The notes below the pieces were generated by a model. It did not search any database, was not told the DNA's origin, and saw nothing but the letters and a program-made list of their open reading frames with translations. 64,000 bases of DNA. Origin: Symbiodinium natans (lineage: Eukaryota > Sar > Dinophyceae > Suessiales > Symbiodiniaceae). Shown here piece after piece: positions 10,466 to 20,042 of this stretch; position 1 is the stretch's first letter, and every line of letters starts with the position of its first letter. The stretch is from assembly GCA_905221605.1 (NCBI GenBank), contig CAJNDS010002564.1, positions 285,001-349,000 of the forward strand. Direction: 5' to 3'. A program made the position numbers and the translations under genes.

Positions 10466-10510
10466 AGCAACCTCGAAGAGGAACTCTGTGCCCAGCGTGG
10501 ATTTTCCACG

Positions 10511-10810
10511 ATGGATGGGGAGTACCGCCTGCCCAACATCTCAGGTCTCCGACAGTGGTTTTTTGGCAAGCTTTTCGACTTTCCAAGCTGCCTAGTACAT
10601 AAGCACTCAAGGGGTGTCATCGAAGAGTCTTGTTGTACTACTTGGGCCAGGGAACCGATCCACGAAATCAGCCGCAAACTGAAGTTTGGCCACGCTGACG
10701 ACATCAGCACCTCATTTTCCAAACAAAAACCAACGAGAGTTCAAAAAACTCCAAGAAACCGCCTGATGTCGTCGATAATCAGTGAATCTCAAACAGCGCG
10801 GGCACACTGA
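10511..10810 (+). CDS. Hypothetical protein or exon, basic C-terminus
   Basis: The ATG at 10511 opens 99 codons to TGA 10808-10810. It begins MDGEYRLPNISGLRQWFFGK, includes EIHEISRKLKFGH-like charged helices in the middle (HEISRKLKFGHADDIS), and ends basic (SKQKPTRVQKTPRNR). The composition looks coding. The ATG may be internal, with the segment being a continuation of the 10295-10465 exon. Function unknown. Confidence 0.45.
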   Translation: MDGEYRLPNISGLRQWFFGKLFDFPSCLVHKHSRGVIEESCCTTWAREPIHEISRKLKFGHADDISTSFSKQKPTRVQKTPRNRLMSSIISESQTARAH

Positions 10811-11082
10811 TCCCAAATATCCCAATCGATCGCGGATGCTCAAGGTGATGTTCACAGCAAAGAGGCCCTTTAGGCAGGGACCAACGGTGCCTCTCACGCT
10901 CGAAGGGCAATTCTTTAGGCTTGCACAGTACTCTGAAGCAATGGTGTGAAAATGCCTGCTGAGTGTAGTTCTGATTCCGCGCAGATTCTTAAACCCGAGA
11001 TGGGTCCCGAAAACCACTCAACAATGGAGGCCCCAAGGTTCGAAGACCCGTGGTGGGGGTTCCCTAAACCTTAGACCCACTT

Positions 11083-11200
11083 GGAGGTTCATGGTACTTA
11101 GTACCCAATTATATCTGTACTAGCATGTTAGTGCACTTAAGGGACTTGTACGTGGGGTATAAGTACAGTTGTAATTGGTTAATAAGTACCATGAACCTCC
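11083..11200. mobile_element. MITE-like element with long terminal inverted repeats
   Basis: The left end GGAGGTTCATGGTACTTA and the right end TAAGTACCATGAACCTCC are a perfect 18-bp inverted pair. Pairing continues imperfectly (ACCCAATTATA against ACCAATTACAA), so most of the 118 bp can fold back. It is a different family from copies A-E. Directly after it comes CAG and a coding-like frame (11204-11334), so its right end may supply or border a splice acceptor. Confidence 0.8.
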
Positions 11201-11203
11201 CAG

Positions 11204-11334
11204 CAGTACTTCAGGAAGCGTGTGGAGAAGACCCGACCATGGTGCACGAAACGCTTCAACGGCTCGCGGCGGGCTATCCATGGGCTCGGAACTTGTTGAC
11301 AGGACCACCCGAAACCAGACACCCGACACCCTAA
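11204..11334 (+). CDS. Putative exon downstream of MITE
   Basis: The frame reads LPAVLQEACGEDPTMVHETL, then QRLAAGYPWARNLLTGPP, ending as CCCTAAA repeats begin. The charged helical pattern is coding-like. The acceptor would be CCCAG at the MITE border. No family is recognised. The stop lies at the edge of the telomere-like tract, so the true exon end is probably earlier. Confidence 0.4.
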
Positions 11335-11375
11335 ACCCTAAACCCTAAACCCTAAGCCCTAAACCCTAAACCTTA
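11328..11375 (-). repeat. Interstitial CCCTAAA tract
   Basis: Six CCCTAAA/CCCTAAG heptamers, telomere motif on the minus strand. A second shorter tract lies at 11731-11770. Confidence 0.95.
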
Positions 11376-11434
11376 GGTGCAGGGTAGCGGCTTCGGGCTC
11401 CCTGGAAGCATAGCCGCTATGATGTTCAACTCAC

Positions 11435-11746
11435 TTGCAAGTCGACAGGACCCCAAAACCTCACAGCCCGAACCCCGAAGATCAAAATCACGAAGTGCGC
11501 CCTCGACCCTCTAGAACCTTCAAACTGCCCGAGCCGTTAGCATCGAAGGTTTCGGGTGTTTTCCGTATACTTTGGGAAACGCCTGAGGACGAATTTGATG
11601 ACCAAATGAACTTTCTGTTGTCATCGGAAAGCCCCATAGTCTATGGTTCTAGTAACTCTAGTAGTTCTAGGGTCCCTATCAAAGACTCCCAAAGAGCAGA
11701 TTGCGCACCCCACCCCCTGCAAACTTCAACCCTAAATAAGCCCTAA
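11435..11746 (+). CDS. Possible exon, Ser-rich
   Basis: An open frame without a good start encodes FRILWETPEDEFDDQMNFLL followed by a Ser/Asn run (VYGSSNSSSSRV). The acidic-hydrophobic segment is coding-like; the remainder is ordinary. It ends in a telomere-like tract. A 172-codon minus-strand frame lies just downstream (11732-12250) without recognisable motifs. Confidence 0.25.
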   Translation: MQVDRTPKPHSPNPEDQNHEVRPRPSRTFKLPEPLASKVSGVFRILWETPEDEFDDQMNFLLSSESPIVYGSSNSSSSRVPIKDSQRADCAPHPLQTSTLNKP

Positions 11747-12249
11747 ACCCTTATCCCTAAACCCTAAACAGATATTATTTTCCTGGAGGCCAGTTGACCC
11801 GGCGCTTTGTTCAACATCCCGTTGGGCTTCAGACGACGGGCCTACATGGACGCCGTCCTGAGTGGGGTACAGATGATGAGGGCTCGTACAACCAAAGTTC
11901 CGAAACAAATCCCTGAACTCTGAGACCTGCATCCTCAATATGCCTTGAAGGTTGACATGTATTTTCTGAACAGGGTGATCCACCAGATACTCTTGCCATC
12001 GGATCACCCATGCAGGTCTGCATTTTGGTGAGCAGACCATTCTAGGCCCAGCCGTACATGTTCCACAATCCATCCAACCTACCTCCCCTAAGGCTCTAAG
12101 GAAGTGGACCCTGTTCTTCACGCATCCGTTGGCTCTTACCTTCCTTAATGTGATCTCTGCACCCAAGCCGGCTGGGGCCTGAAGTGGTTTCGAAGGATCC
12201 TTCCGGGTTCTTTCAACGATTTCATGAGGTCCAAGTATGTGAATCAGCA

Positions 12250-13567
12250 TTTCGAGTCTTGCGAAACTATGTGTTGTGGCTGACTAGTTTGGTCGGGTCA
12301 ACATCGTTCATGCCCCGCACACGCGCTCAGAGTCTCTGGTACGCGCGGACGCAGCATTGAGGGCCGATGGCCGAGGGTTTATGTGGTTCGCTTACAGGAC
12401 TCATCGGGCTCCATCTGCTTTATGCTTTATGAGTGCTGAGCACCAGAGCCTCCGAGCTGAAGAATGTCTGGGGCGGAGGGGGCAGTCTCCGTTTCCCCAT
12501 AGAACGCCCTGCAGCTTCGGGGTTGAGGGTTTAGGTTTGAGGGTTTAGGGTTTTGTGAAATCCGACACAAGAAGCCCTAGTCAGTTCAGCATGTGGAGCC
12601 AGGGCGAACGGGGGATTCGAGTTGCTCTCCTCCCATTTTCTGTGCGTGAGCCGCTGTATGTTTTATGCAGATCTTCCAAGACTAAGACCCCCGAGGGACG
12701 ATTCCCTGAACGACACTAGGATCCTGAAAAAAGAAAGTAGGGAAGCAGGATCCTTAAAGAGAATGTGGGGGAAAGCTCCTTTAAACCTTACCCTGGAAGA
12801 TCTGGGCCAGGGTCCTACTAGGATCCCATGATTGTGCCCACTGCAGCTATGTGCCAGCTCAGCTTGGATTTGCCCCTGCCGGAAGTCAGGAGCCAATATT
12901 GATGGTTGAAGTGATTTGAGTTGTAAGGGGAAGGTGCATGGTCCCTGAATATGGCCCCTTGCCTTCTCGAAAGGGTTCTGAAGTATCGGCCCTGGGGTGT
13001 TCCAGGGTCTCTAAGCGGTATATCAGGGTTCCCAAGCAAGGGCCTATATTAAGGGAACCCAGGATGTCTATTCGAGGGTCACTTAAGGGCCAACCTGTCC
13101 ATTGTGACTTTGAGGCCTTCAGCGGAGAACATTTGGATCCAATATGGTATCTTGTTGGGATTCAGGGTTTAAGGTTTAGGGTTTAGGGTGTGGGTCAGGG
13201 TTTAGGGTGAAATAGTGACTCTACAGCCCCTTTTGGGCGCCTACGTATATATGTGGGTACTCACCTCCGTCGAAGCCCCAGATACTGCAACTGCGAAATG
13301 CCGGCGATGGGAGTCTTCCAGAACCCAAGTTGATTATTCGCGTCGGCATACAGAGCGTCGCGGAATGTAGTTTTAGCGTCGCGGAATGTCAAGTTACGGC
13401 TGGGGGGGGTGTCCCAGATCGTTGTCCGCTTGGGATGGTTTTTTAGTCTAATTGGTCTATTCAAAGTGTGGTCCATTTGGGATGGGTTTTCTTTCTGGAT
13501 AGCCCCCCCACAAAGCCCGTACTGCAATGCAGCATCGGTACAGCACAACCACGGTTCTAAGCTTTGA
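12250..13567. other. No confident gene; telomere-like tracts and small hairpins
   Basis: TTTAGGG-type tracts occur at 12526-12553 and 13163-13210. A hairpin GGGTTCCC/GGGAACCC lies near 13027-13061. GCGTCGCGGAATGT is tandemly duplicated near 13356-13392, and TTGGGATGG is repeated near 13429 and 13478. Open frames here are short and overlap on both strands. Confidence 0.5.
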
Positions 13568-13861
13568 GTGCTAGCTAGGCTCTACAATATACAGGCCCTA
13601 TACCCTTCGCTCTTCTTCCAGTTCGTCAAGCCTTGCAAGAAGCCTGAACAAAGGTTTCAGATTAAACAGTGTGCGAAGGATGCTGCGCAGCCGTTTCACA
13701 AGTTCAATGGTGCAACGCGAGGCTTAAGGTTTGGAATATTGGACCCAGGATTTCGCAGATCAGGGAGAAATTGGGTTCAGGGTTTTCTTGGAGCAGTTTT
13801 GGTCGCTTGCACCATGCCGGAGGAGACATGGATACATTTGTTGGCCCAGAAGGAGCCCTAA
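13568..13861 (+). CDS. Possible exon, basic protein
   Basis: A 97-codon open frame includes LFFQFVKPCKKPEQRFQIKQ and ends TAA after ETWIHLLAQKEP. cttccAG|TTC at about 13622 could be an acceptor. The basic-aromatic composition looks coding. No motif is recognised; low support. Confidence 0.27.
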   Translation: MLARLYNIQALYPSLFFQFVKPCKKPEQRFQIKQCAKDAAQPFHKFNGATRGLRFGILDPGFRRSGRNWVQGFLGAVLVACTMPEETWIHLLAQKEP

Positions 13862-14281
13862 GGGTCCCAAATGGCCCGAAGTAGGTAGGTGCCATTCGTC
13901 TAAAGACTGAGAGCTACATATTCGGTTTGTTATACTTGGGAGCCCTGTAAGGGACAAACTGGGCGCAGAAGATGAAACAAGCGCAGTGAGGGCAGGACGC
14001 ATCCGGCGACCCCTCGCTGGCGAGTGAAGCAAAACTTGGCATGGCCGGCCCCTGCTTCATACTTGTCCCTAAGCCCTATAAACCACTAAACCCAAAGCCC
14101 AAGGCCCTTGCTGGGGTTAAGGGGCAAAACTTGTCGGAGGGTTCCACCCGGCAACCTGCCCTAAACTTTACACCAAGACCCCCCTAGGCAAGTTGCCTGG
14201 GCACAGCAGCATCTGTCGTTTGCGGCTTGAGGTACAGGGGCAAAGCAAGAAATCGGCTCCCTTGATGCCCTATGGAGGCTT

Positions 14282-14617
14282 ATGGCCCCCGAAAACCCCA
14301 AAGCCTTATTTGGAACGTCATATGAGAGGGTTACGACACAATACAAGAGAAGCTGGTACACACATGGCCTCAAAACAAGATTGGGTCTCAATATGGTCGG
14401 TTGTGCTAGATACAATCAATCCTGCTTGCGGCTTGTTTTTGTACTTCATACGGAGAAAGAGGAAGTAGAAGGAGTACAGCAACAAAGCAAGATCACGAGG
14501 AGCACAGCAGCAAAGCAAGATCACATGTGTTGGACCACGTCGGCCCCCCGTCTCGCATTTCTTGCCCAGGCAGCTCTTCCGGGAGGGTCGCCCCATTCGG
14601 CGACGGGCGGCCGCTGA
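14282..14617 (+). CDS. Possible ORF with internal tandem duplication
   Basis: The ATG at 14282 opens 111 codons (MAPENPKALFGTSYERVTTQ at the start). Near 14475-14525 a 25-bp unit (ACAGCARCAAAGCAAGATCAC) is duplicated in tandem. The alternative frame from 14193 is also open. No domain is recognised. Confidence 0.25.
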   Translation: MAPENPKALFGTSYERVTTQYKRSWYTHGLKTRLGLNMVGCARYNQSCLRLVFVLHTEKEEVEGVQQQSKITRSTAAKQDHMCWTTSAPRLAFLAQAALPGGSPHSATGGR

Positions 14618-14661
14618 GACACTCTGCGAGGCGTTTTGGGCCGTTTCTTGCAGTTGACAGC

Positions 14662-14665
<4 letters not shown>

Positions 14666-14709
<44 letters not shown>

Positions 14710-14713
14710 TATA
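14666..14713. repeat. (AT)n microsatellite
   Basis: About 45 bp of nearly pure AT. Confidence 0.95.
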
Positions 14714-15019
14714 GGAGGTACAAGCTTGCGGCTACCGAGGGTTGCAGCCGTCGGATCAAGGGTGGTGCAGGGGAAGTGGAAGTTAGTCGGCCATGATCTC
14801 TATACGTGCCTGCTTCATTCGATGCCCTGGATCAGTGGTTACCACGCCTACACCGATCGTGTATTCGAAGCCTTCTGTCTTTTGACTGGGCCCGGTCAGG
14901 TGGGGCAACCACGCCTCGAGGAGGCATGGGCTTGTGGTTGAACTTCTAAACGAAGCGAGGGAGGCCAGGAGACTTAGCATCCGTTTATCACGAAAGCTAA
15001 TCCCTGAGAGAGATAGCAC

Positions 15020-15320
15020 AGTTGCCCCTAAACCCCAAACCCTAAGCCCTAAGCCCTAAGTCATGCGAAGGGGGTCAACACCACCAACGAAATCCTGAGC
15101 CCTAATCCGCGAGAGAGCCTAGAAATCAGGTCAGGGTCTACACAAACCAAAGGGTGTGCATTCACACAGACAAGCAACCCCAAAAGGAACGCCACACGGA
15201 ATTCGCCCAGGACATGTCATTTCGCGACACCAGCCTCCCGGATCCACCCCACACCCACCCCCCAGCCTGCTACCACGGCATTGACTTATAGGCAGGTTTA
15301 GGGTTTAGGGTTTAGAGCGT
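15020..15320. repeat. Short telomere-like tracts
   Basis: CCCTAAA/CCCTAAG at 15027-15060 and TTTAGGG at 15296-15317 face opposite ways, about 240 bp apart. The stretch between holds no gene. Confidence 0.85.
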
Positions 15321-15722
15321 TTCAAGCCAGACGGGTTTGGATTTCGGGCTTGCGATTCGGGGTTCGGGCTTTTCCTTTCTGGGCTTGGGGGTTTTCGTTT
15401 GTAACTTGGGCAAGAAGGGCTTAGGGAGATGCTATATCCGACCCCGCCTCCCCAAAACTCCCTCCACGAGCCTTCGCCCCGCACCCTGACGCCCAAGTCT
15501 GCCATAGGTAGGCTTGGCTCCACATACCAGCCACATACTCTCCACCAGAGTACGAACCAAATAAGCAACGAGTTCAATCAAGAACAAGAACAAGTCAAGA
15601 TCATCCCCCATGGGCGCAAATGCTGTTCGGCTCATGCAAGCACCTCGATGCCGCCCACTGCCTCAGTCGTGTCTGCGGGGGTTGCTGTAAGAGTCCACGG
15701 TGTATGCCGCGTCAAATGTGAG

Positions 15723-15838
15723 AACGGCTTCTGCGTCGAGAGGCCGCCAGCTTCTCGGAGACACGGATCTTCGGCCGGAGGATCCTGGCAGTAGAGGCCC
15801 GGCAGTTGGGCAGCGTGGAAGAATGTGCAGACGAGTGT
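15723..15838 (+). CDS. Putative exon, Cys-containing (PAN-like?)
   Basis: Bounded by tgAG|AA and a GC donor (GAG TGT|GCTCCC), the frame reads RLLRREAASFSETRIFGRRI, then VEARQLGSVEECADEC. The ending E-E-C-x3-C resembles the start of PAN/apple or related cysteine-rich modules, but eleven residues are too few to assign it. The splice borders match those of better-supported genes in the window. Confidence 0.35.
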
Positions 15839-16375
15839 GCTCCCCGGCCTTGACCTCCGATGCCCTGCCAGCCGCTGCGTTGATGTTGCCATGCAAGGGA
15901 TCACAGTCACAGAAGTCGCCATGCAACCACGCAGGACCCCGTTCTGCAAAGTGCCGTGTATTCGGTGAGGTCCACAGTATGAAGTGAGCGACCCACATGT
16001 GGCATGAAGGTAAGTTTCAGGAGACTCTCCTAGCACAGCAACGGGAAGCAACCATGCGAAAGTCCATGCGAAACCCCAAGTAGAACATTGACCAAAGCTC
16101 CCGACATCCCATGCTAAGACTACTGAGGCTACTTTGGCGCCATTCAGTGTGGGTCTTTACCTGGAGGTGCGCAGGTTGCACCTTGACTCCGAGCTTGATG
16201 CAAGTGAATGCTATTCTGATGGAATTTGGATTGGCGGCCCACCATCCTATTTCATCCCATTTCTTCATTCATCAAGGGCTCTATCCTAGGTCCCCAGCTG
16301 CACGTCTGGTAGACCTGAGCAGGGAACATCAGCCAGCGATCCTTACAACGCCGGGCCGCCAGCGAATAGGACTCG

Positions 16376-16756
16376 TTGTATGCAAGTGTGATATGGCATC
16401 TGGCCTCAGTTCTTTTTCTGCGATCTGTTGCTGCCATTGCCCTGTTCCTGTGCCGAGATGTCCAAGGCAGAATGGCTCCAAGCCTATGCCACTGCGTTTG
16501 GGAGGCCGCCGTGAGACAGTATCCGGGCAAGATGCCCGTGTGCTCAGACGAGCTTCATCCTAGGATGGCTCCTGGCATGCTTCAGATGAGCATCGATTCC
16601 CTGAAAAAGTCCTTGAGTATCAACAATGGACGTGAGCAGCATGACCCACCCAGCAGAAGGATGGGTTTGGATCCGCACGTCATCTCGAAGAGCGAGGCAG
16701 ACATTCGCGTTTCAGGGCTTCGTGGCTGCAGGGATGCCGTAGATTTATGGATGTAG
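16376..16756 (+). CDS. Possible ORF with hydrophobic N-terminus
   Basis: This frame of about 126 codons begins with a hydrophobic stretch (IWHLASVLFLRSVAAIALFL), followed by a soluble part containing MLQMSIDSLKKSLSINNGRE and ending at TAG 16754-16756. The first segment could be a signal anchor. There is no ATG at the frame start, so an upstream exon is likely. A competing frame (16111-16563) is open over the first half. Function unknown. Confidence 0.3.
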   Translation: MYASVIWHLASVLFLRSVAAIALFLCRDVQGRMAPSLCHCVWEAAVRQYPGKMPVCSDELHPRMAPGMLQMSIDSLKKSLSINNGREQHDPPSRRMGLDPHVISKSEADIRVSGLRGCRDAVDLWM

Positions 16757-16924
16757 GGTGGCTTTCCCGAGGTTGATGGGTTGATGGCTGACGGTTAATC
16801 TTCACCAGGTTCGCTAAGGGAGCTGCAATCGTTCAGGCACCTCATCCTGTGATGATCCGGGTATCGCGTAGGCATATGTCTAAGATCATCCTATAAATTC
16901 GCAATGAAAGTCACAGGTATGTAC

Positions 16925-16980
16925 ATATTCGTAGACATACACATGTACACACACATACACATGTACACACACACACACAC

Positions 16981-17027
<47 letters not shown>

Positions 17028-17036
17028 TTGTGTGTG
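16925..17036. repeat. ACACAT/(CA)n-(TG)n microsatellite
   Basis: An ACATGTACACAC run is followed by CA repeats, ACATGT, then TG repeats. The CA-to-TG switch forms a palindromic dinucleotide tract about 16964-17025. Confidence 0.95.
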
Positions 17037-17349
17037 TCTTTACGCAAACCACTGGAAGTGTCAACATACAGGATGCGAGCTTACGGACCCCCCCCCCCCC
17101 CCGCCGCAAGCCTCAAGCCAGGAGGCACAAGCGGGGGTTCTCTACTTCTGGCGCATCAACCAGATGTTCGGAGGCCGGCTTTAGGGCTCAGGGTTTAGGG
17201 TATACTATCTATCGTCTTAACGGGGTAACGGTGGAGGAACAGTAGCTGTTGTAAGCGGCCCCTCTTATAAGAAAATTCCCCCCCCCCCCACACATCAAAA
17301 TCGGGGACGAAGTTACAGGACTCTAGAGCAGTCCTCCCCCCCCCCACGC

Positions 17350-17424
17350 CCCCCTCTAAACCCTAAACCCTTAACCAAAACCCAAAACCCAAAGCCCAAA
17401 GCCCTAAACCCTAAACCCTAAACC

Positions 17425-17512
<88 letters not shown>

Positions 17513-17558
17513 ACCCCTCAACCCTCAACCCTAAACCCTAAACCCTAAACCCTGAACC
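17350..17558 (-). repeat. CCCTAAA and CCCTCAA heptamer array
   Basis: CCCTAAA units (17354-17422) pass into about fifteen near-perfect CCCTCAA units (17423-17530), then back to CCCTAAA (17531-17556). CCCTCAA is TTGAGGG on the other strand, a homogenised telomere variant. Confidence 0.95.
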
Positions 17559-17739
17559 CGCCCGCCACCCCTCTCACTTCTGTTGGGGTAGGCGGGCGCT
17601 GTCGAGCGGCAGCGAGACCAAGCAGGCTGAGCTGGGCTGCGAAGCCCGCAGGCAACACCCCTGAGGAGAGTCGCCTAGCTAGAGTCGCCTAGCAAGTCCC
17701 TGATATATATTGTATTACCCTAAACCCGGCCATTTTGCT

Positions 17740-17895
17740 GTGCGGAGGCGCGCCCTTTAAAACGGATACCCCCCCCCCCCCCCTATCCGAATTCAATTTG
17801 GGGGGGGCCCGGGCCTTTAAAACGGATCCCCCCCCCCCCCTTTCCGCAGTCCATTTGGGGGTGCCCGGGCCTTTAAACGGATACCCCGCCCCCCT
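17740..17895 (+). repeat. C-run tandem repeat, about 60 bp
   Basis: Three units of GGGCCTTTAAAACGGATACC plus a run of C at 17750, 17812 and 17868. Each is followed by an AATTYGGGG-type segment. Confidence 0.8.
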
Positions 17896-17897
17896 TC

Positions 17898-18760
17898 CTG
17901 GGCATTTCTGGGCTCCTCCCGGACAGTTTCCGCACAGTTTCTGAGCCTTTTTGAACCCCTTGCGGACAGTTTCTGAGCCTTTTTGGGCTCCTCCCGGACA
18001 GTTTCTGAGCCTTTTGGGGCTCCTCCCGGACAGTTTTTGAGCCTTTTGGGCTTCTCTCGGGCCTTTTTCTTTTTGGGCCCCTCGACAGTTTCTGAGCTCC
18101 TCCCGGACAGTTCCTCCCGGACAGTTTCAGAAACTGTCCGGAGCCCAAAAAAGCCCAGAAACTGTCCGGCAGCACCCAAAAAGGCTCAGAACTGTCCGGG
18201 AGGAGCCCAAAAAAGTTCAGAAACTGGCCGGGAGGAGCACAGAAATGCCCAGTAACTGTCCGGGAGGACCCCAACAAATTTCAGAAACTGTCCGGGAGGA
18301 TCCCAGGAACTGTCGCAGAAACTGTCCAGGAGAACCCAAAAAGGTTCAGAAACTGTCCAGGAAGAGCTCGGCGGAAACTGTCCGGGAGGAGCCCAAAAAA
18401 GCTCGGAAACTGTCCGCTTAGAAACTGTCCGGGAGCTCAAAAAGAGCCCAAAGAGACTCGGAGCCTTTTCATGCTCCTCCCAGACAGTTTCTGCCTTTTT
18501 GGGGCTCCGTTTCTGAGCCTTTGTGGAACAGTTTCCGAGCCTTTTTGGGTTCCTCCCGCCGACAGTTTTTGAGCCGTTTTGGGCCCCTCCCAGACGTCGA
18601 CCATTCCTTTTTTGAGGTCCTCCCGGACAGCTTCTGAGCCTTTTGGGCTTCTCCGGACCGATTCCGAGCCTTTTGGAGCTCTTCCGGACAGTTTCTGCGC
18701 CTGTTTGCCTTTTTGGGCTCCTGCCTTAGCAGCTCCCAGAAACCTGTGCGGGAGAGCCTG
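17898..18760. repeat. Orientation-switching minisatellite (about 40-bp unit)
   Basis: The unit CCCGGACAGTTTCTGAGCCT followed by TTTTGGGCTCCT repeats forward at 17905-18128. It runs in the reverse complement at 18129-18445 and forward again at about 18470-18720. The first switch point is a perfect 25-bp palindrome (18117-18141) centred on 18129. Further relatives of the unit (CCAGACCATTTCTG) appear at 18975-19130. Pro/Arg- or Lys/Ser-rich frames on both strands are by-products. Confidence 0.9.
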
Positions 18761-19149
18761 GAAGCTTTGCAGGAGCTTTGGCAACCTTCACAAGCTTCGA
18801 AAGCCCCTCTTCTGTTGAAGGGCCAGCCCTGCGACCTTTTCACAGCCTAATTTTGGTTTTTTCCATCTTCATAGCAAAACAGTGTTGGAGACCCCCTTGG
18901 TCAAAACTCTGACCCCCCCCTTGAAGGGGAAAGTTTGCCTTCAAAATGGAGCTTGCCCGAACCTTTGGGCTTCTGCCAGACCATTTCTGTGCCTTGAGTG
19001 CCTTTTTTCCTCTCCCGGACCGGTTTCTCCCCGGTTGGGGCTTCACCCAGCCCATTTCCGAGCCTTTCCTCCGGGACAATTTCGGCACATTTCTGATTTG
19101 GGCTTCCCAGACCATTTCTGAGCCGACTGCATCTTTAAAGCAACAAGCC

Positions 19150-19830
19150 TGCATTGACACTCCGGCAAAGAGAATAGAAACAATGAGAAGGCCCTCCGGC
19201 CGAAGACGCCCCCCAACGCAAAACTTAATTTTCTTTCGGAAGCTCGCAATTCCAACGTCTTTCCCATGGCATCTTTTTAGATGTTCTTTTGCAGCAAGGC
19301 ATCTTCATAGGCAAGCTCCATGACATAAGGAAGTACATTATCATGAGAGACTAGTTCCAAGTCTTTCGCCATTCAGCCTGGACACCCCGCGTAAATAGTA
19401 GAAACAATGAGAAGGCCCCGCAAAACTTAATTTTCTCTCGGTGGCTTCTAATCCTAATGTCTTGTGCAAGGCTTCTTCTTCGATGTTACCATGAAGCAAG
19501 GCATCTTCATATGTCAACTCCATTCGAGATACTACCTTGACACTCCGGCATAGAGAACAAAAACAATGAGAAGGCGCTCCGGCCGAAGATGTCCCCTAGC
19601 ACAAAAACACTTAATTTTATCTCGCAAGCTTCTAGACATGACTTTCACAAGGCACCTTTCTAGCAACAGGTCTTTCGCCATGCGCCCCCAACGCAAAATC
19701 TGACTTTTCTGCAGGGGTTTATTTCCACTATCTTGTTCAAGGCATCTTCTTCGATGTTCCCCCCAGGCTTCTTCTTCGATGTTACCTTGCAGCAAGGCAT
19801 CTTCATAGGCAAGCTCCATCACATGAGAAA
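19150..19830. repeat. Diverged interspersed repeat, 3-4 copies of about 170-200 bp
   Basis: AGAAACAATGAGAAGG recurs at about 19175, 19399 and 19563. ACTTAATTTT recurs at 19224, 19428 and 19610. AGCAAGGCATCTTCATA recurs at 19292, 19495 and 19791, followed by GGCAAGCTCCAT or a variant. Minus-strand frames containing EDALL repeats come from this unit. Confidence 0.8.
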
Positions 19831-20042
19831 TAAGCATACTACAGTAGATATTAGTCCGAAGTACAGCGTTGAGTGCAGAAGTGTTTGAGTGTGGGCTGGC
19901 TTTGGTTCGGCTGGCTCTGGTTTGTTTCGCTGTGAGTCGTGTTGGGGTGGCCTCGGGGTGGGCATGTCTTCATACTATTGCGTTCAGCTGACCCGTGCTA
20001 CACCCTAGACCCTAAACCCTAAACCCTAAACCCCAAACCCTA

